Positions 18,651-26,500 of a stretch of DNA of 64,000 nt are shown in pieces. The translations under genes were made by a program, and so were the position numbers. The stretch is from Mycolicibacter sp. MU0083. Its GTDB lineage: Bacteria; Actinomycetota; Actinomycetes; Mycobacteriales; Mycobacteriaceae. Below the pieces are notes generated by a model. The model saw only the letters and a list, made by a program, of their open reading frames with translations, did no database searches and had not been told where the DNA came from. Location of the stretch: assembly GCF_963378075.1 (NCBI RefSeq), contig NZ_OY726394.1, forward strand, positions 2,790,001 to 2,854,000, written 5' to 3'. How positions within the stretch are numbered: position 1 is the first letter of the stretch; each line of letters begins with the position of its first letter.

Positions 18651-19884
18651 CAGCCGAGCCTAGCCAGGTCGCGCCGTCGGCCCCGCCTATTGGTTCGCAG
18701 GCCCGCGTCTCCGGCGCCCAGAACCAGGTCATCGCGGCCGCCAGCAGCACCACGCCGCTGACCGCAAAACCCCATTGGAAGGACATCCGCTCGGCGATCA
18801 GGCCCACCGCGACCGATCCGACGATGGACCCGAAATCGGCCATCATCTGATAGGTCGCCACCGCCGTTCCGGCGCGGGCCTGATTGCCGACGAGGTCGGA
18901 GATGACGGCCTGTTGCGGCGATCCGTAGATGCCCGAAGCGACCCCGGTCAGGTACGCCACCGCCAGGAACACCACCAGGGAGGCGCTCGCGCCCAGCAAC
19001 ATGGTCGTGACGCCCGAGGCCACCAGCCCGACGATCAACAGCCCTTTGCGACCTATCCGGTCGGACAACTGGCCGCTGGGCAGCACCGCACAGACGTTGC
19101 CGATGCCGACCATCGCCAGCGTCAAGCCGGCGAAGGAGGGGCCGCGACCCAGGACTTCGGTGACGAACAACGGCACCAGCGCGACCCGCAGACCGAACAC
19201 CGACCAACCGGTCGCGAAATTGGACAGCAGTGCCGACCGGTACGCACGGTTGCCCAGTGCCGACCGCACCGACACGGTGGGGCCCGTCGAGTCGGCCGCC
19301 TCGGCCAGGTGCGAGTGCCGCAGACTGACGAACACGCCGGTGGCCGTGACCAGCAGTACGGAGCCGTAGATCAGGAAGGGCGCGCTCAGGCCGAAGCGTG
19401 CGGTGACGCTGCCCAGTACCGGCCCGCCCACCGTGCCCAGCAGGAACGCGGTGGCGAACAGGCCGGCGACCCGGCCGCGCGCGTCCTCGGGACTGATCCG
19501 GATCATCAGGCCCACCGCGGCGATGAAGAACATCGTCGAGCCGACGCCACCGAGGGCGCGGAAGAACAGTAGTTGTCCGTACGTCTGGACGAAGGCGCAC
19601 GCGGTGGTCGACACCGAGACGATCAACAGGCCGGTCACATACACCCAGCGCTCCCCCAGCCGTTGGATGAGCAGGCCGCTCACCGGGGCGAAGAGCAGAC
19701 GGGTCAGTGCGAACGCGGTGATCAGAAAGGTCGTCGCGGAGATGCTCACACCGAAATGACGGGCGTAGACCGGCAACACCGGCGACACCAGGCCGTAGCC
19801 GAGCGCGATCAACACGTTCGCGACGAGCAGTATCCAGATCTCCCGCTGCAACCGTGGTCGGGCGGCGGGAGAGTCGGAGGTCAC
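18532..19884 (-). CDS. MFS transporter
   Basis: Major facilitator of 450 residues as read, with 12 predicted membrane helices (first VANVLIALGYGLVSPVLPVYA, last WGFAVSGVVLLAAAMTWFW) and a loop 2-3 motif (LIQRLGERWVYVTG). The cargo is unknown. The start is GTG 19884. The last helix ends near residue 395, and the remaining 55 residues are hydrophilic low-complexity sequence overlapping the PucR gene by 119 bases. In the neighbouring frame a TAG occurs near 18662, just before the PucR start, so a one-base frameshift near 18.67 kb, natural or a sequencing error, would give a normal end. Confidence 0.8.
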   Translation of the reverse strand: MTSDSPAARPRLQREIWILLVANVLIALGYGLVSPVLPVYARHFGVSISATTFLITAFALTRLLFAPVSGLLIQRLGERWVYVTGLLIVSVSTTACAFVQTYGQLLFFRALGGVGSTMFFIAAVGLMIRISPEDARGRVAGLFATAFLLGTVGGPVLGSVTARFGLSAPFLIYGSVLLVTATGVFVSLRHSHLAEAADSTGPTVSVRSALGNRAYRSALLSNFATGWSVFGLRVALVPLFVTEVLGRGPSFAGLTLAMVGIGNVCAVLPSGQLSDRIGRKGLLIVGLVASGVTTMLLGASASLVVFLAVAYLTGVASGIYGSPQQAVISDLVGNQARAGTAVATYQMMADFGSIVGSVAVGLIAERMSFQWGFAVSGVVLLAAAMTWFWAPETRACEPIGGADGATWLGSADGDAGPAGQRGGQLRGSAEVLLHSEDDAAEQRRDARGDR

Positions 19885-19933
19885 CCGATAACTTTAGACA
19901 ACCTCGGTAATCTCTGATTCGGGAGGCTTGATC

Positions 19934-20431
19934 ATGAACGATGCAGTCCCTTCGCCGGCGGTGCTGCGACTGTGGGAGCGGCGCTCGGCGTTCACACCGT
20001 TCGCGGTAGCCGGTTCGGCTGCGATCGTAGGCGGTGGCGTCCTGGCCGCCGCCATCGCCGCGCCGATGCCGACCCGTCACGGTGTCTGGGCGGTCGCCTA
20101 CCTGGTGCTCGTACTCGGTGTCGGTCAACTGGTGATCGGCGCCGGCCAGACCCTGCTTCCCGGCTCGCCGCCGTCGTCGGGTGCGGCAAGGTTGCGCGCC
20201 GCGGCGTTCAACGTCTCCGGTGCCGCAATCGTGCTGGGCGTGGTCACCGACCATCTCGCGGTGTTCTATACGGGTTCGGCACTGCTGTTCGCGGTGCTGG
20301 CCCGACTGCTGATCGACGTCCGCCGCAGTCCGCGATCGGGCTGGGCACCGGTGGCCTACCGATTGCTCCTGGTCGCGTTGGTGGTGAGCATCCCGATCGG
20401 GATGGCGGTCACCACCGCCAGCCGGCTGTAG
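19934..20431 (+). CDS. Integral membrane protein of unknown function
   Basis: 165 residues with four or five hydrophobic helices (VAGSAAIVGGGVLAAAIAAP, VAYLVLVLGVGQLVIGAG, AAIVLGVVTDHLAVFYTGSALLFAVLARLLI, LLLVALVVSIPIGMAV). The ATG at 19934 has GGGAGG seven bases upstream. It is divergent from the MFS gene with a 49-bp shared promoter region, so the two could be co-regulated. No family was recognised. Confidence 0.7.
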   Translation: MNDAVPSPAVLRLWERRSAFTPFAVAGSAAIVGGGVLAAAIAAPMPTRHGVWAVAYLVLVLGVGQLVIGAGQTLLPGSPPSSGAARLRAAAFNVSGAAIVLGVVTDHLAVFYTGSALLFAVLARLLIDVRRSPRSGWAPVAYRLLLVALVVSIPIGMAVTTASRL

Positions 20432-20446
20432 ACCACATCTGCTGCA

Positions 20447-20815
20447 TCACCGGTGGCTCAGTAGCTTGGCCAATACCGCCGCCTGGCTGCCGTCGACGTC
20501 ACGGCTCGCGGTCACCAGGGTGACGATGTCGTGGCCGCGGGCCAGATCGCGCAGGCCGGCCAGGGCGGTCTTGCCCTCGGGGGTCGCCAACTCGTCTTCG
20601 TAGCGGCTGACGAATTCGGCGAAACGCTCCGGCTGGTGGTTGTACCAACTGCGCAGTTCACCCGATGGCGCCGCGGCTTTGTACCAGTGCCCTATTCGAG
20701 GATCGTCCTTGCGGAACCCCCGGGGCCAGACCCGGTCGACGAGGATCCGTTCACCGTCTTCTGCTCGGGTCTCGTCGTAGACGCGAGCGACCCGAAACGT
20801 GGTTTTGGAGCTCAT
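20447..20815 (-). CDS. DUF488 family protein
   Basis: 122 residues matching DUF488 proteins throughout: RILVDRVWPRGFRKDDPRIGHWYKAAAPSGELRSWYNHQPERFAEFVSRYEDEL and a C-terminal LVTASRDVDGSQAAVLAKLL. These are small cytosolic proteins without an established reaction. The gene runs convergently with the membrane protein gene and ends 16 bases from it; the ALDH gene lies upstream on the same strand. Confidence 0.8.
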   Translation of the reverse strand: MSSKTTFRVARVYDETRAEDGERILVDRVWPRGFRKDDPRIGHWYKAAAPSGELRSWYNHQPERFAEFVSRYEDELATPEGKTALAGLRDLARGHDIVTLVTASRDVDGSQAAVLAKLLSHR

Positions 20816-20842
20816 ACCCCAGGGTAGCGCTGTTTTCGGCCG

Positions 20843-22366
20843 TCAGCCGTTGCGCGACCGCGAACCGAAACGCCGCCGTCCGCGTGCCGAGAAGGCCCGC
20901 ATGACGGCCAGCGTCATCGCCATCCGGCGCTTCGACGCCGGATACCAGAGCAACTCGGATTTCTGGGTGGGCAATCGCGGAGCGGTGATCGCCTGCTGGC
21001 GGCAGTATTTGATGATTCCGGCGGGACCACCGGCCCGGTAGCCGATACCGGACTGCTTCCAGCCACCCATCGGCAGCCCGGGGCAGAACACATTCACCAG
21101 CGCATCGTTGACGTTGACCGCGCCCGCCTCGAGTCGGCGTGCGAGCCGCTCGCCGCGACGCGCATCGGCCGTCCACACGGTGGCCGACAGCCCATACGGT
21201 GAATCGTTGGCCAGCCGAACGGCCTCGTTCTCGTCGGCCACCTTGATCACCGGCAGGGTCGGCCCGAAGGTCTCCTCGGTGATGCAGGACATCGACTGGT
21301 CCACGTCGGCGAGGACCGTCGGCGTGAAGTAGGTCCCCACCCCGGTGGGTTCGCCGCCGGTGACGACCCGAGCTCCCGCGGTGGTCGCCTCGCCGACATG
21401 CCGCGAGACGATGTCGCGTTGCGCCTCGGTGGCCATCGCGCCGGTGTCGCCGTCGTGGCCCTGTTGCACCCCGCCGACCCGGGCGCTGAGTTTCGCGACG
21501 AATTCGTCGTAGACCGGAGCTTCGACGTACACGCGCTCCACCGAGACGCATACCTGCCCCGAGTTGAACAGTCCTCCCCAGGCGATACCGTTCGCGGCAC
21601 GGTCGAGGTCGGCGTCGGCCAGCACTATCGCCGGGTCTTTTCCGCCGAGTTCGAGGCCGTAGGGAATGAGTCGTTGCGCGCAGGCCACCGCGACCTTGCG
21701 ACCGGTCGCGGTGGAGCCGGTGAACTGCAGGAAGTCTGCGTGCTCGATCACGGCCTGGCCGGTCTCGCCGTAGCCGGTCGTCACATCGAGCACCGCCGGT
21801 GCACCGATCTCGGCCCAGCCGCGGGCGAATTCCACCGCGGACAGCGGTGTCACCTCGGACGGCTTGAGCAGCACGGCGGCTCCGGCCGCCAGGGCCGGCG
21901 GGACATCGAGTCCGGGCATCGCGAACGGGAAGTTCCACGGCGTGATGACTCCGACCAACGGATACGGCCGGTATGCGGTGGTGAACCGCTTGACCCGGTA
22001 GATGGGGCTGTGCGCCTTGGGGTGGCGGTCGGCGAGGAATTCCTTGGCGTGTCCCGCCCAGTAGCCGACGGCGTCTGCGGTGGCGACCGGTTCCAAGCTG
22101 GCGTCGACGTGGGACTTACCGGTCTCGGAGATCAACACCTCGGTGATGTGGTCGGCGTTGTCGAGGATCCAGTCCTGCCACTTCTGCATCCAGCGTTTGC
22201 GGCCCTGCGGGCCGAGCGCCTCCCACTCCGGTTGCGCGGAGCGGAGCTTGGCCGCTTTGGCCGCGACGGCGGCGTCGTCGTCGATCGGGACCGTTCCCGA
22301 CACGGCCCCGGTTGCGGGGTTCCGGACGGTGATCACCGACTCGGCCCTCGATTGCACTGCAGTCAT
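20843..22366 (-). CDS. NAD(P)-dependent aldehyde dehydrogenase (succinate-semialdehyde type)
   Basis: Oxidises an aldehyde to a carboxylate, 507 residues. The proton-acceptor Glu is in LELGGKDP, the nucleophilic Cys in FNSGQVCVSVERVYV, and the Asn of the oxyanion hole in VITPWNFPF. The layout resembles succinate-semialdehyde and aryl-aldehyde dehydrogenases of actinobacteria, but the substrate cannot be assigned. An arginine-rich tail (RAFSARGRRRFGSRSRNG) follows the catalytic fold and is unusual for the family. The ATG at 22366 has GGGGGAGC upstream. Confidence 0.85.
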   Translation of the reverse strand: MTAVQSRAESVITVRNPATGAVSGTVPIDDDAAVAAKAAKLRSAQPEWEALGPQGRKRWMQKWQDWILDNADHITEVLISETGKSHVDASLEPVATADAVGYWAGHAKEFLADRHPKAHSPIYRVKRFTTAYRPYPLVGVITPWNFPFAMPGLDVPPALAAGAAVLLKPSEVTPLSAVEFARGWAEIGAPAVLDVTTGYGETGQAVIEHADFLQFTGSTATGRKVAVACAQRLIPYGLELGGKDPAIVLADADLDRAANGIAWGGLFNSGQVCVSVERVYVEAPVYDEFVAKLSARVGGVQQGHDGDTGAMATEAQRDIVSRHVGEATTAGARVVTGGEPTGVGTYFTPTVLADVDQSMSCITEETFGPTLPVIKVADENEAVRLANDSPYGLSATVWTADARRGERLARRLEAGAVNVNDALVNVFCPGLPMGGWKQSGIGYRAGGPAGIIKYCRQQAITAPRLPTQKSELLWYPASKRRMAMTLAVMRAFSARGRRRFGSRSRNG

Positions 22367-22441
22367 GATGCTCCCCCGTTCCAGAGCCGGCGGACAGAAG
22401 GTGATCTGGCCCTCAGCGATGGTGTGTTAACCCCGCAAAGG

Positions 22442-22987
22442 ATGTCAAGGTCCACCGATGTCGGACAATCGGAGTACAGACGCGGCGTATCGCGACACCT
22501 AGGCTCGATAGCGGAAGTGGCCGCGCCAAACCTGCTGCGGCACTATGGAAATGGATCCGCGTTGGCAGTACGGCACAAACATCAACACTCGACTTTTCAG
22601 GCCAGGACCTCGATCAGACCCGATCGGGTGGCGCGCTTGGCCAAGGATGTGGCCGCGTCGTTCGACAGTGCTGCACCCAGTGGGCCGTTCGTTCGTTTCG
22701 AGGGGAACGAGGCGGGAAGGCTGATCTTCGCGGTGCGCGATGCGACCGGCCACATCGAACTGACGTCGTTCTACGTCCACATCACCGCCGACGGTTCCGG
22801 TTCGGCGGTCAATACCCGGATCGAAGAGTTCACGACCGCCCGGTCAACGTGTCCGTTCCCACCGCTCGCCACCACAACGATTGTGGGGTACGGCGAATAC
22901 AAACTGTTCGCGCGCAGATTCGGTGCAGCGCTGCGCCGGGCCGATCCGCGCAGTCACCGGGCACTGGTCGAGAAACCACTGTGGTGA
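22442..22987 (+). CDS. Hypothetical protein
   Basis: No family recognised. The frame codes for 181 residues from the ATG at 22442, which has AAAGG directly before it; a shorter start near 22.55 kb is possible because the first 35 residues look atypical. The rest has an alternating alpha/beta pattern (RVARLAKDVAASF, GRLIFAVRDATGHIELTSFYVHITADGSG, TTIVGYGEYKLFARRFGAALRRADP), as in a small single-domain protein. It is divergent from the ALDH gene, and its downstream end faces the tmRNA terminator. Confidence 0.5.
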   Translation: MSRSTDVGQSEYRRGVSRHLGSIAEVAAPNLLRHYGNGSALAVRHKHQHSTFQARTSIRPDRVARLAKDVAASFDSAAPSGPFVRFEGNEAGRLIFAVRDATGHIELTSFYVHITADGSGSAVNTRIEEFTTARSTCPFPPLATTTIVGYGEYKLFARRFGAALRRADPRSHRALVEKPLW

Positions 22988-23031
22988 ACCGGCCGGGTCT
23001 GCGGCCGGCGATCGCCACGGCCGTCACAGAC

Positions 23032-23062
23032 AAAAGGAAGGCCGCAGATTCTGCGGCCTTCC
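23032..23062 (-). terminator. Intrinsic terminator of tmRNA
   Basis: A perfect 13-bp stem (GGAAGGCCGCAGA and its complement) with a one-base centre. Read on the minus strand it is followed by TTTTG, directly downstream of the tmRNA 3' end at 23071. Confidence 0.85.
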
Positions 23063-23070
23063 CTCGGTTG

Positions 23071-23460
23071 TGGAGCTGCCGGGAATCGAACCCGGGTCCT
23101 ACGGCATTCCCTCAAGACTTCTCCGTGCGCAGTTCACTGTGCCTCTACTTGGATCTCCCGGTCACGTGAACAAGCCGAGATGACGATCCCAGTCGCTGTT
23201 GGTGTCCCGATAAATCCCGCGACCGGACGTATCGGTGGATCCCTCTAGTCGATGCCAGGGTCCGGGCCGAGGGAGGTCCCGGTCTGACAGGCCCGCTATC
23301 GCTTAGGCAGCGAGAGCGAAGTCGCTCTGAAGAGCGACCTTAGCCGGAGTAAGTGCAACCTTGGCGCTTACTTGGTTACAGCGACGCTTAACGGTGGTCT
23401 CCTGCCTGCACCGGCACGCTTCCCTTGATTCGACACACGCAGTCGAAACCTTTCAGCCCC
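23071..23460 (-). ncRNA. ssrA: tmRNA (ssrA) with an extended tag frame
   Basis: Rescues stalled ribosomes together with SmpB by adding a degradation tag. About 390 bases. The 5' end GGGGCTGAAAGGTTTCGACTG pairs with the 3' end CAGCTCC-A, and the T arm reads CCGGGTTCGATTCCCGG; CCA is not encoded. The resume codon is GCC at 23365-23363 (after AAGTAAGC, as in M. tuberculosis) and the stop is TAA at 23305-23303. The tag reads AKVALTP, AKVALQS, DFALAA: 20 residues with an internal repeat, against 12 (ADSHQRDYALAA) in M. tuberculosis. The degron end ALAA is kept. smpB lies 5.7 kb away in this window. Confidence 0.95.
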
Positions 23461-23570
23461 CTGTCCTCATCTCTGTGTACCTCGCCGTATCGGCGAGACA
23501 CCCCATCGTACCGGTCTGCAACGACAGGCCCCGACTTTTTCATCCCGGACCCGGACACCACCGTTCGGGG

Positions 23571-24380
23571 CTACTGGCGGAATTCCGGGTCGAGTTCGAC
23601 CATGGCGTCCGCGATCGCCAGGAACGCGGTCGCGGGTAGCTCCCACTCCACCGGTTCACCGTCCAGACCGGGCCGGACCGTCCGGGACGCCACGGTATGC
23701 GGGTCGGTGATGCCCAGCCTGATGAGACCGTCCATCGCCGAAGAACCGGTCAGCATGAAGGTCCGAATGTCGAAACCGTCCCTCATGCGCATGCCGACTC
23801 TCGACAACACCTCGGTGTAGACATCGGATACCCGAGCAATGATCCGGCTGTGCGATCGGTCCAGCGCCGCGAGGATGCGTTCCCGGTCTTCAGCGCCCAG
23901 GGTCGGCGCCGCCACCGCAAGCGCCGTGAAGGACCGCCACGCCAGAGATCTCGCCACACCGTGAAAGCTTCGGGTGACCGCACAACGCACGACCTCGCAG
24001 AACACCGCCCGGCGATCGGCCGGCGTCACCAGCCGATCGCGATGCTGTTCCAGCACGTCCTGAGCGGCGGCGGCGACCTCGTCGGCATAGCTGCCTTCGG
24101 GGCCGGGCTCCACCATCCGTTCCATCAGGTCCACGTAGAACGCCTCTTTGCTGCCCCAGGCCCGGTACACCGAACTCCGCGGCACATCGGCGATCCGGAT
24201 CAGCTCTTCCATGTTCAGATGCGCCATGCTCACGGAGAGTCCACCGCTTTCGGTCAGCATCGTCACCGCCGTGCCGAGAATGCGCTCGCGCAGATCAGCC
24301 TCACTCAGCCGACGCGGGCGCCAACCACTGCCGGCCACCCACGCCTGTTCACGGGGGGTCGGTTTCGCCTCGTCAGCCAC
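23571..24380 (-). CDS. TetR family transcriptional regulator
   Basis: 269 residues. The N-terminal DNA-binding domain begins near residue 25 (LSEADLRERILGTAVTMLTESGG) with the helix-turn-helix NMEELIRIADVPRSSVYRAWGSKEAFYVDLM. The C-terminal ligand domain is unassigned. It is divergent from the first LuxR-type regulator (gap 24381-24488), which contains a palindrome just before its start that is a candidate autoregulatory site. The 110 bases between this gene and the tmRNA hold the tmRNA promoter region, and no further gene was seen there. Confidence 0.83.
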   Translation of the reverse strand: MADEAKPTPREQAWVAGSGWRPRRLSEADLRERILGTAVTMLTESGGLSVSMAHLNMEELIRIADVPRSSVYRAWGSKEAFYVDLMERMVEPGPEGSYADEVAAAAQDVLEQHRDRLVTPADRRAVFCEVVRCAVTRSFHGVARSLAWRSFTALAVAAPTLGAEDRERILAALDRSHSRIIARVSDVYTEVLSRVGMRMRDGFDIRTFMLTGSSAMDGLIRLGITDPHTVASRTVRPGLDGEPVEWELPATAFLAIADAMVELDPEFRQ

Positions 24381-24392
24381 AACGTGGATTTT

Positions 24393-24407
24393 AGACTGAG
24401 AGTCTCA
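24393..24407. promoter_or_regulatory. Putative TetR operator
   Basis: AGACT-GAG-AGTCT (24393-24405) overlaps TGAGA-G-TCTCA (24397-24407), two interlocking perfect palindromes, 13 bases upstream of the TetR start and within the divergent promoter region. The role is inferred from position. Confidence 0.45.
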
Positions 24408-24488
24408 TCACTTGTCGGAATGGAATCTTGAGCGCTATTCTCGGACTCAGGATTCGTAACGCGGAGTCGAGTCCACTGAATTGCAGTA

Positions 24489-25247
24489 ATGACCCGCCTC
24501 CGTGCTGGGACTTGGAACCAGAGGAATCCAACAGGCTTGATCGAGGAACTTGCGGCGGATGCAGCGGGCTCGATATCCGGTAACGCTGCCCCATCAGCCA
24601 TCACGGTTGCCGTTATCGATGAGCACGACGTCGTGCATGCGGGCATCGAGGCCTGGTGCGCTCAGGCCAAGCCGTCGGTGCGTGTGCTGGGGCGCTTCCA
24701 CAGTCCCCGGGAGTTGTTGGCTCGCTATCCCGACATCCCGAACGAGCTGGATGTGGTGATCTTCGACGTGTATGCCGACGGCGACCGGCCGTCCTTCGAG
24801 GCGCTGCGCGTCATGTGTCAAACGGGCCAGCGCGTGATCGTCTATTCCCAACTGTCGACCGATGAAGTAATCCTGACCTGCCTGGACCTGGGGGCGGTCG
24901 CTTACGTGGCGAAAACCGAGGGGCGGCAGCACCTGATCGGCGCGATCCTGGCCGCGCACGCCCACCAGCGCTATGTGGGGCCGCAGATGGCCAAAGCCCT
25001 GGCGAACGATCGGGCGTCGGGCCGCACCAATCTCTCCGATCGGGAGAAGGAGGTGCTCATCACCTGGTTCCAGACCGAGAGCAAGGAACTCGTCGGCAGC
25101 CGGCTCTACATCGCCCCGACAACGGTCCGAACCCATCTGCAACGAGCCCGCGCGAAGTATGCAGCGGTCGGTCGGCCCGCACCGACCAAAGCCGCATTGC
25201 TCGCCCGCGCCATCGAGGACGGCATTCTCAGCCTGAGCGACCTGTAA
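24489..25247 (+). CDS. Orphan LuxR/NarL-type response regulator, paralogue 1
   Basis: 252 residues. A receiver-like domain (about 38-155) has the acidic pair in VIDEHDVVHAG, the likely phospho-Asp in DVVIFDVYADGD, Ser in VIVYSQLS and Lys in YVAKTEG. A LuxR helix-turn-helix follows (NLSDREKEVLITWFQTESKELVGSRLYIAPTTVRTHLQRARAKYAAVGR). No histidine kinase is adjacent. It is closely similar over its length to the regulator at 27502, including ARAIEDGILSL against ARAIEDGLLSL, so the two arose by duplication. The ATG at 24489 lacks a clear ribosome site, and the first 35 residues may be an overextension. Confidence 0.8.
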   Translation: MTRLRAGTWNQRNPTGLIEELAADAAGSISGNAAPSAITVAVIDEHDVVHAGIEAWCAQAKPSVRVLGRFHSPRELLARYPDIPNELDVVIFDVYADGDRPSFEALRVMCQTGQRVIVYSQLSTDEVILTCLDLGAVAYVAKTEGRQHLIGAILAAHAHQRYVGPQMAKALANDRASGRTNLSDREKEVLITWFQTESKELVGSRLYIAPTTVRTHLQRARAKYAAVGRPAPTKAALLARAIEDGILSLSDL

Positions 25248-25259
25248 CCGGTCGACGCT

Positions 25260-25853
25260 TCAGGCGACCGCTTCGTCGAGGGCCTCAGATAACGACTCCC
25301 GGCTCCCCGCCCCCGCTGAATCGTTGGTCACCACCGTCCGCTTCGCGGAGTCGTCTCCGTGGACGACCACGCATACGTACGCCGACGGGTCGTCGACTCC
25401 GGCCAACAGCGTTCCGTCGCAGGTCTGATCAGCCAGGTCGGCGATCGCTCCGACGACCTCGTCGCGATCGGCCTGCCGGAATCCGTGTATTCCCTGCGCG
25501 GTCGCCGAATCAACCCACCAGATGCCGGCGACCGGTACCGCGGTGATCGACGCACCGGCCATCGTGTCGACCGCCGCCGCGGGAGCGATGTAGGCACCGA
25601 CGCGACGCGGCGCGCGGATGAAGGTCTCGACGATCGCGGCGATTCCCGGATGCGGCGTATAACCGGAGTCTGCGCCGACGGTGACGATTCCGCGGATGAC
25701 CAACGAACGGACCCCCCGGGCTCCGGCCCGGGTGAGTTCCCCGGCGGTCGGCGCAGCCGTCGCCAGCCCGATCGGCCAAGGCCGTCCCAGCATCGCGGCG
25801 AGGGCGACGATCTCGTCGTCGGTCAGCAGAATCCCCTGTGCCATCCGCATCAT
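25260..25853 (-). CDS. Hypothetical protein, second gene of a coupled pair
   Basis: 197 residues, no family recognised with confidence. It is mainly alpha/beta without a signal peptide or membrane helix. Its opening (GILLTDDEIVALAAMLGRPWPIGLATAAPTAGELTRAGARGVRSLVIRGIV) loosely recalls the N-terminus of EspG-type ESX chaperones, but no ESX gene is nearby and the match is weak. The ATG at 25853 overlaps the stop of the upstream gene by one base (TGATG), with a GTG three bases earlier as an alternative. It converges on the LuxR-type regulator gene 12 bases away. Confidence 0.6.
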   Translation of the reverse strand: MMRMAQGILLTDDEIVALAAMLGRPWPIGLATAAPTAGELTRAGARGVRSLVIRGIVTVGADSGYTPHPGIAAIVETFIRAPRRVGAYIAPAAAVDTMAGASITAVPVAGIWWVDSATAQGIHGFRQADRDEVVGAIADLADQTCDGTLLAGVDDPSAYVCVVVHGDDSAKRTVVTNDSAGAGSRESLSEALDEAVA

Positions 25854-26500
25854 CACCCGACCGGATTGGCGGCGAAGTTCGAGATCAGCGCGGACAGATA
25901 GGCCGGAGTCGCACCCCGGACCGCTTCGAATGCGCCGGCGGGAGCGGCGGCGACGAACGTAACCGCGCCCGGAACCACGGCTTCCCCGAACGTTGCAACG
26001 GCAAATCTTCCGACGACGTCATCCCATTGTTCGGCCGATCCCTCCGTGAGGTACCGCGCGGGCTCGCCCACGTCGATCGCCGCAGGCACGCTGGTCGCGG
26101 TTCCGGCCCCGATCGGCCAGAGCGGGCTCGGACCGGCTGATTTCCGGTAGTCGTCGAACGGATTACTGAAGCTCCACCGTGGCCCGGCGCCACTGCGGCG
26201 CCGGCCCGCCGGAGGAGCGGTCTTCGGCGCGGGGCCACCGACGCCGAGTCGCGAGAACCACGGGGTCGTCCCGATATCGCCCCGCCAGCTCCATTCGGGT
26301 CGAACGGAATCCGCCCCGAACAGTCCGGCCACATCGACGTGGGCTGTCGGATTCCGGAAGCCTCGGGACTCGGGCCGGCCTCGGGCGCGCAGCCGACCGG
26401 CGGTCTCACCCACCACAGCGCGCAACCGGCCCGTCGCGGCAGCGAAACCTCTGTTCAACGCGCGCAGCCGATGGGCTTCGGCGCCGATGAGGTCGGACAT
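25853..26500 (-). CDS. Hypothetical protein, first gene of a coupled pair
   Basis: 215 residues, no family recognised. An Arg/Ala-rich helical N-terminus (about 1-45) leads into a Pro/Gly/Trp-containing middle that looks disordered (about 60-130), then a compact C-terminal part (VGEPARYLTEGSAEQWDDVVGRFAVATFGEAVVPGAVTFVAAAP). No signal peptide or membrane helix. It is translationally coupled to the gene at 25260. The long AT-richer intergenic stretch upstream (26501-27176) must carry its promoter. Confidence 0.55.
   Translation of the reverse strand: MSDLIGAEAHRLRALNRGFAAATGRLRAVVGETAGRLRARGRPESRGFRNPTAHVDVAGLFGADSVRPEWSWRGDIGTTPWFSRLGVGGPAPKTAPPAGRRRSGAGPRWSFSNPFDDYRKSAGPSPLWPIGAGTATSVPAAIDVGEPARYLTEGSAEQWDDVVGRFAVATFGEAVVPGAVTFVAAAPAGAFEAVRGATPAYLSALISNFAANPVG

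Noticed and set aside
23361..23820. Plus-strand open frames over the tmRNA and the TetR gene end
   Set aside because: They overlap the well-supported tmRNA and a clear TetR domain on the other strand.
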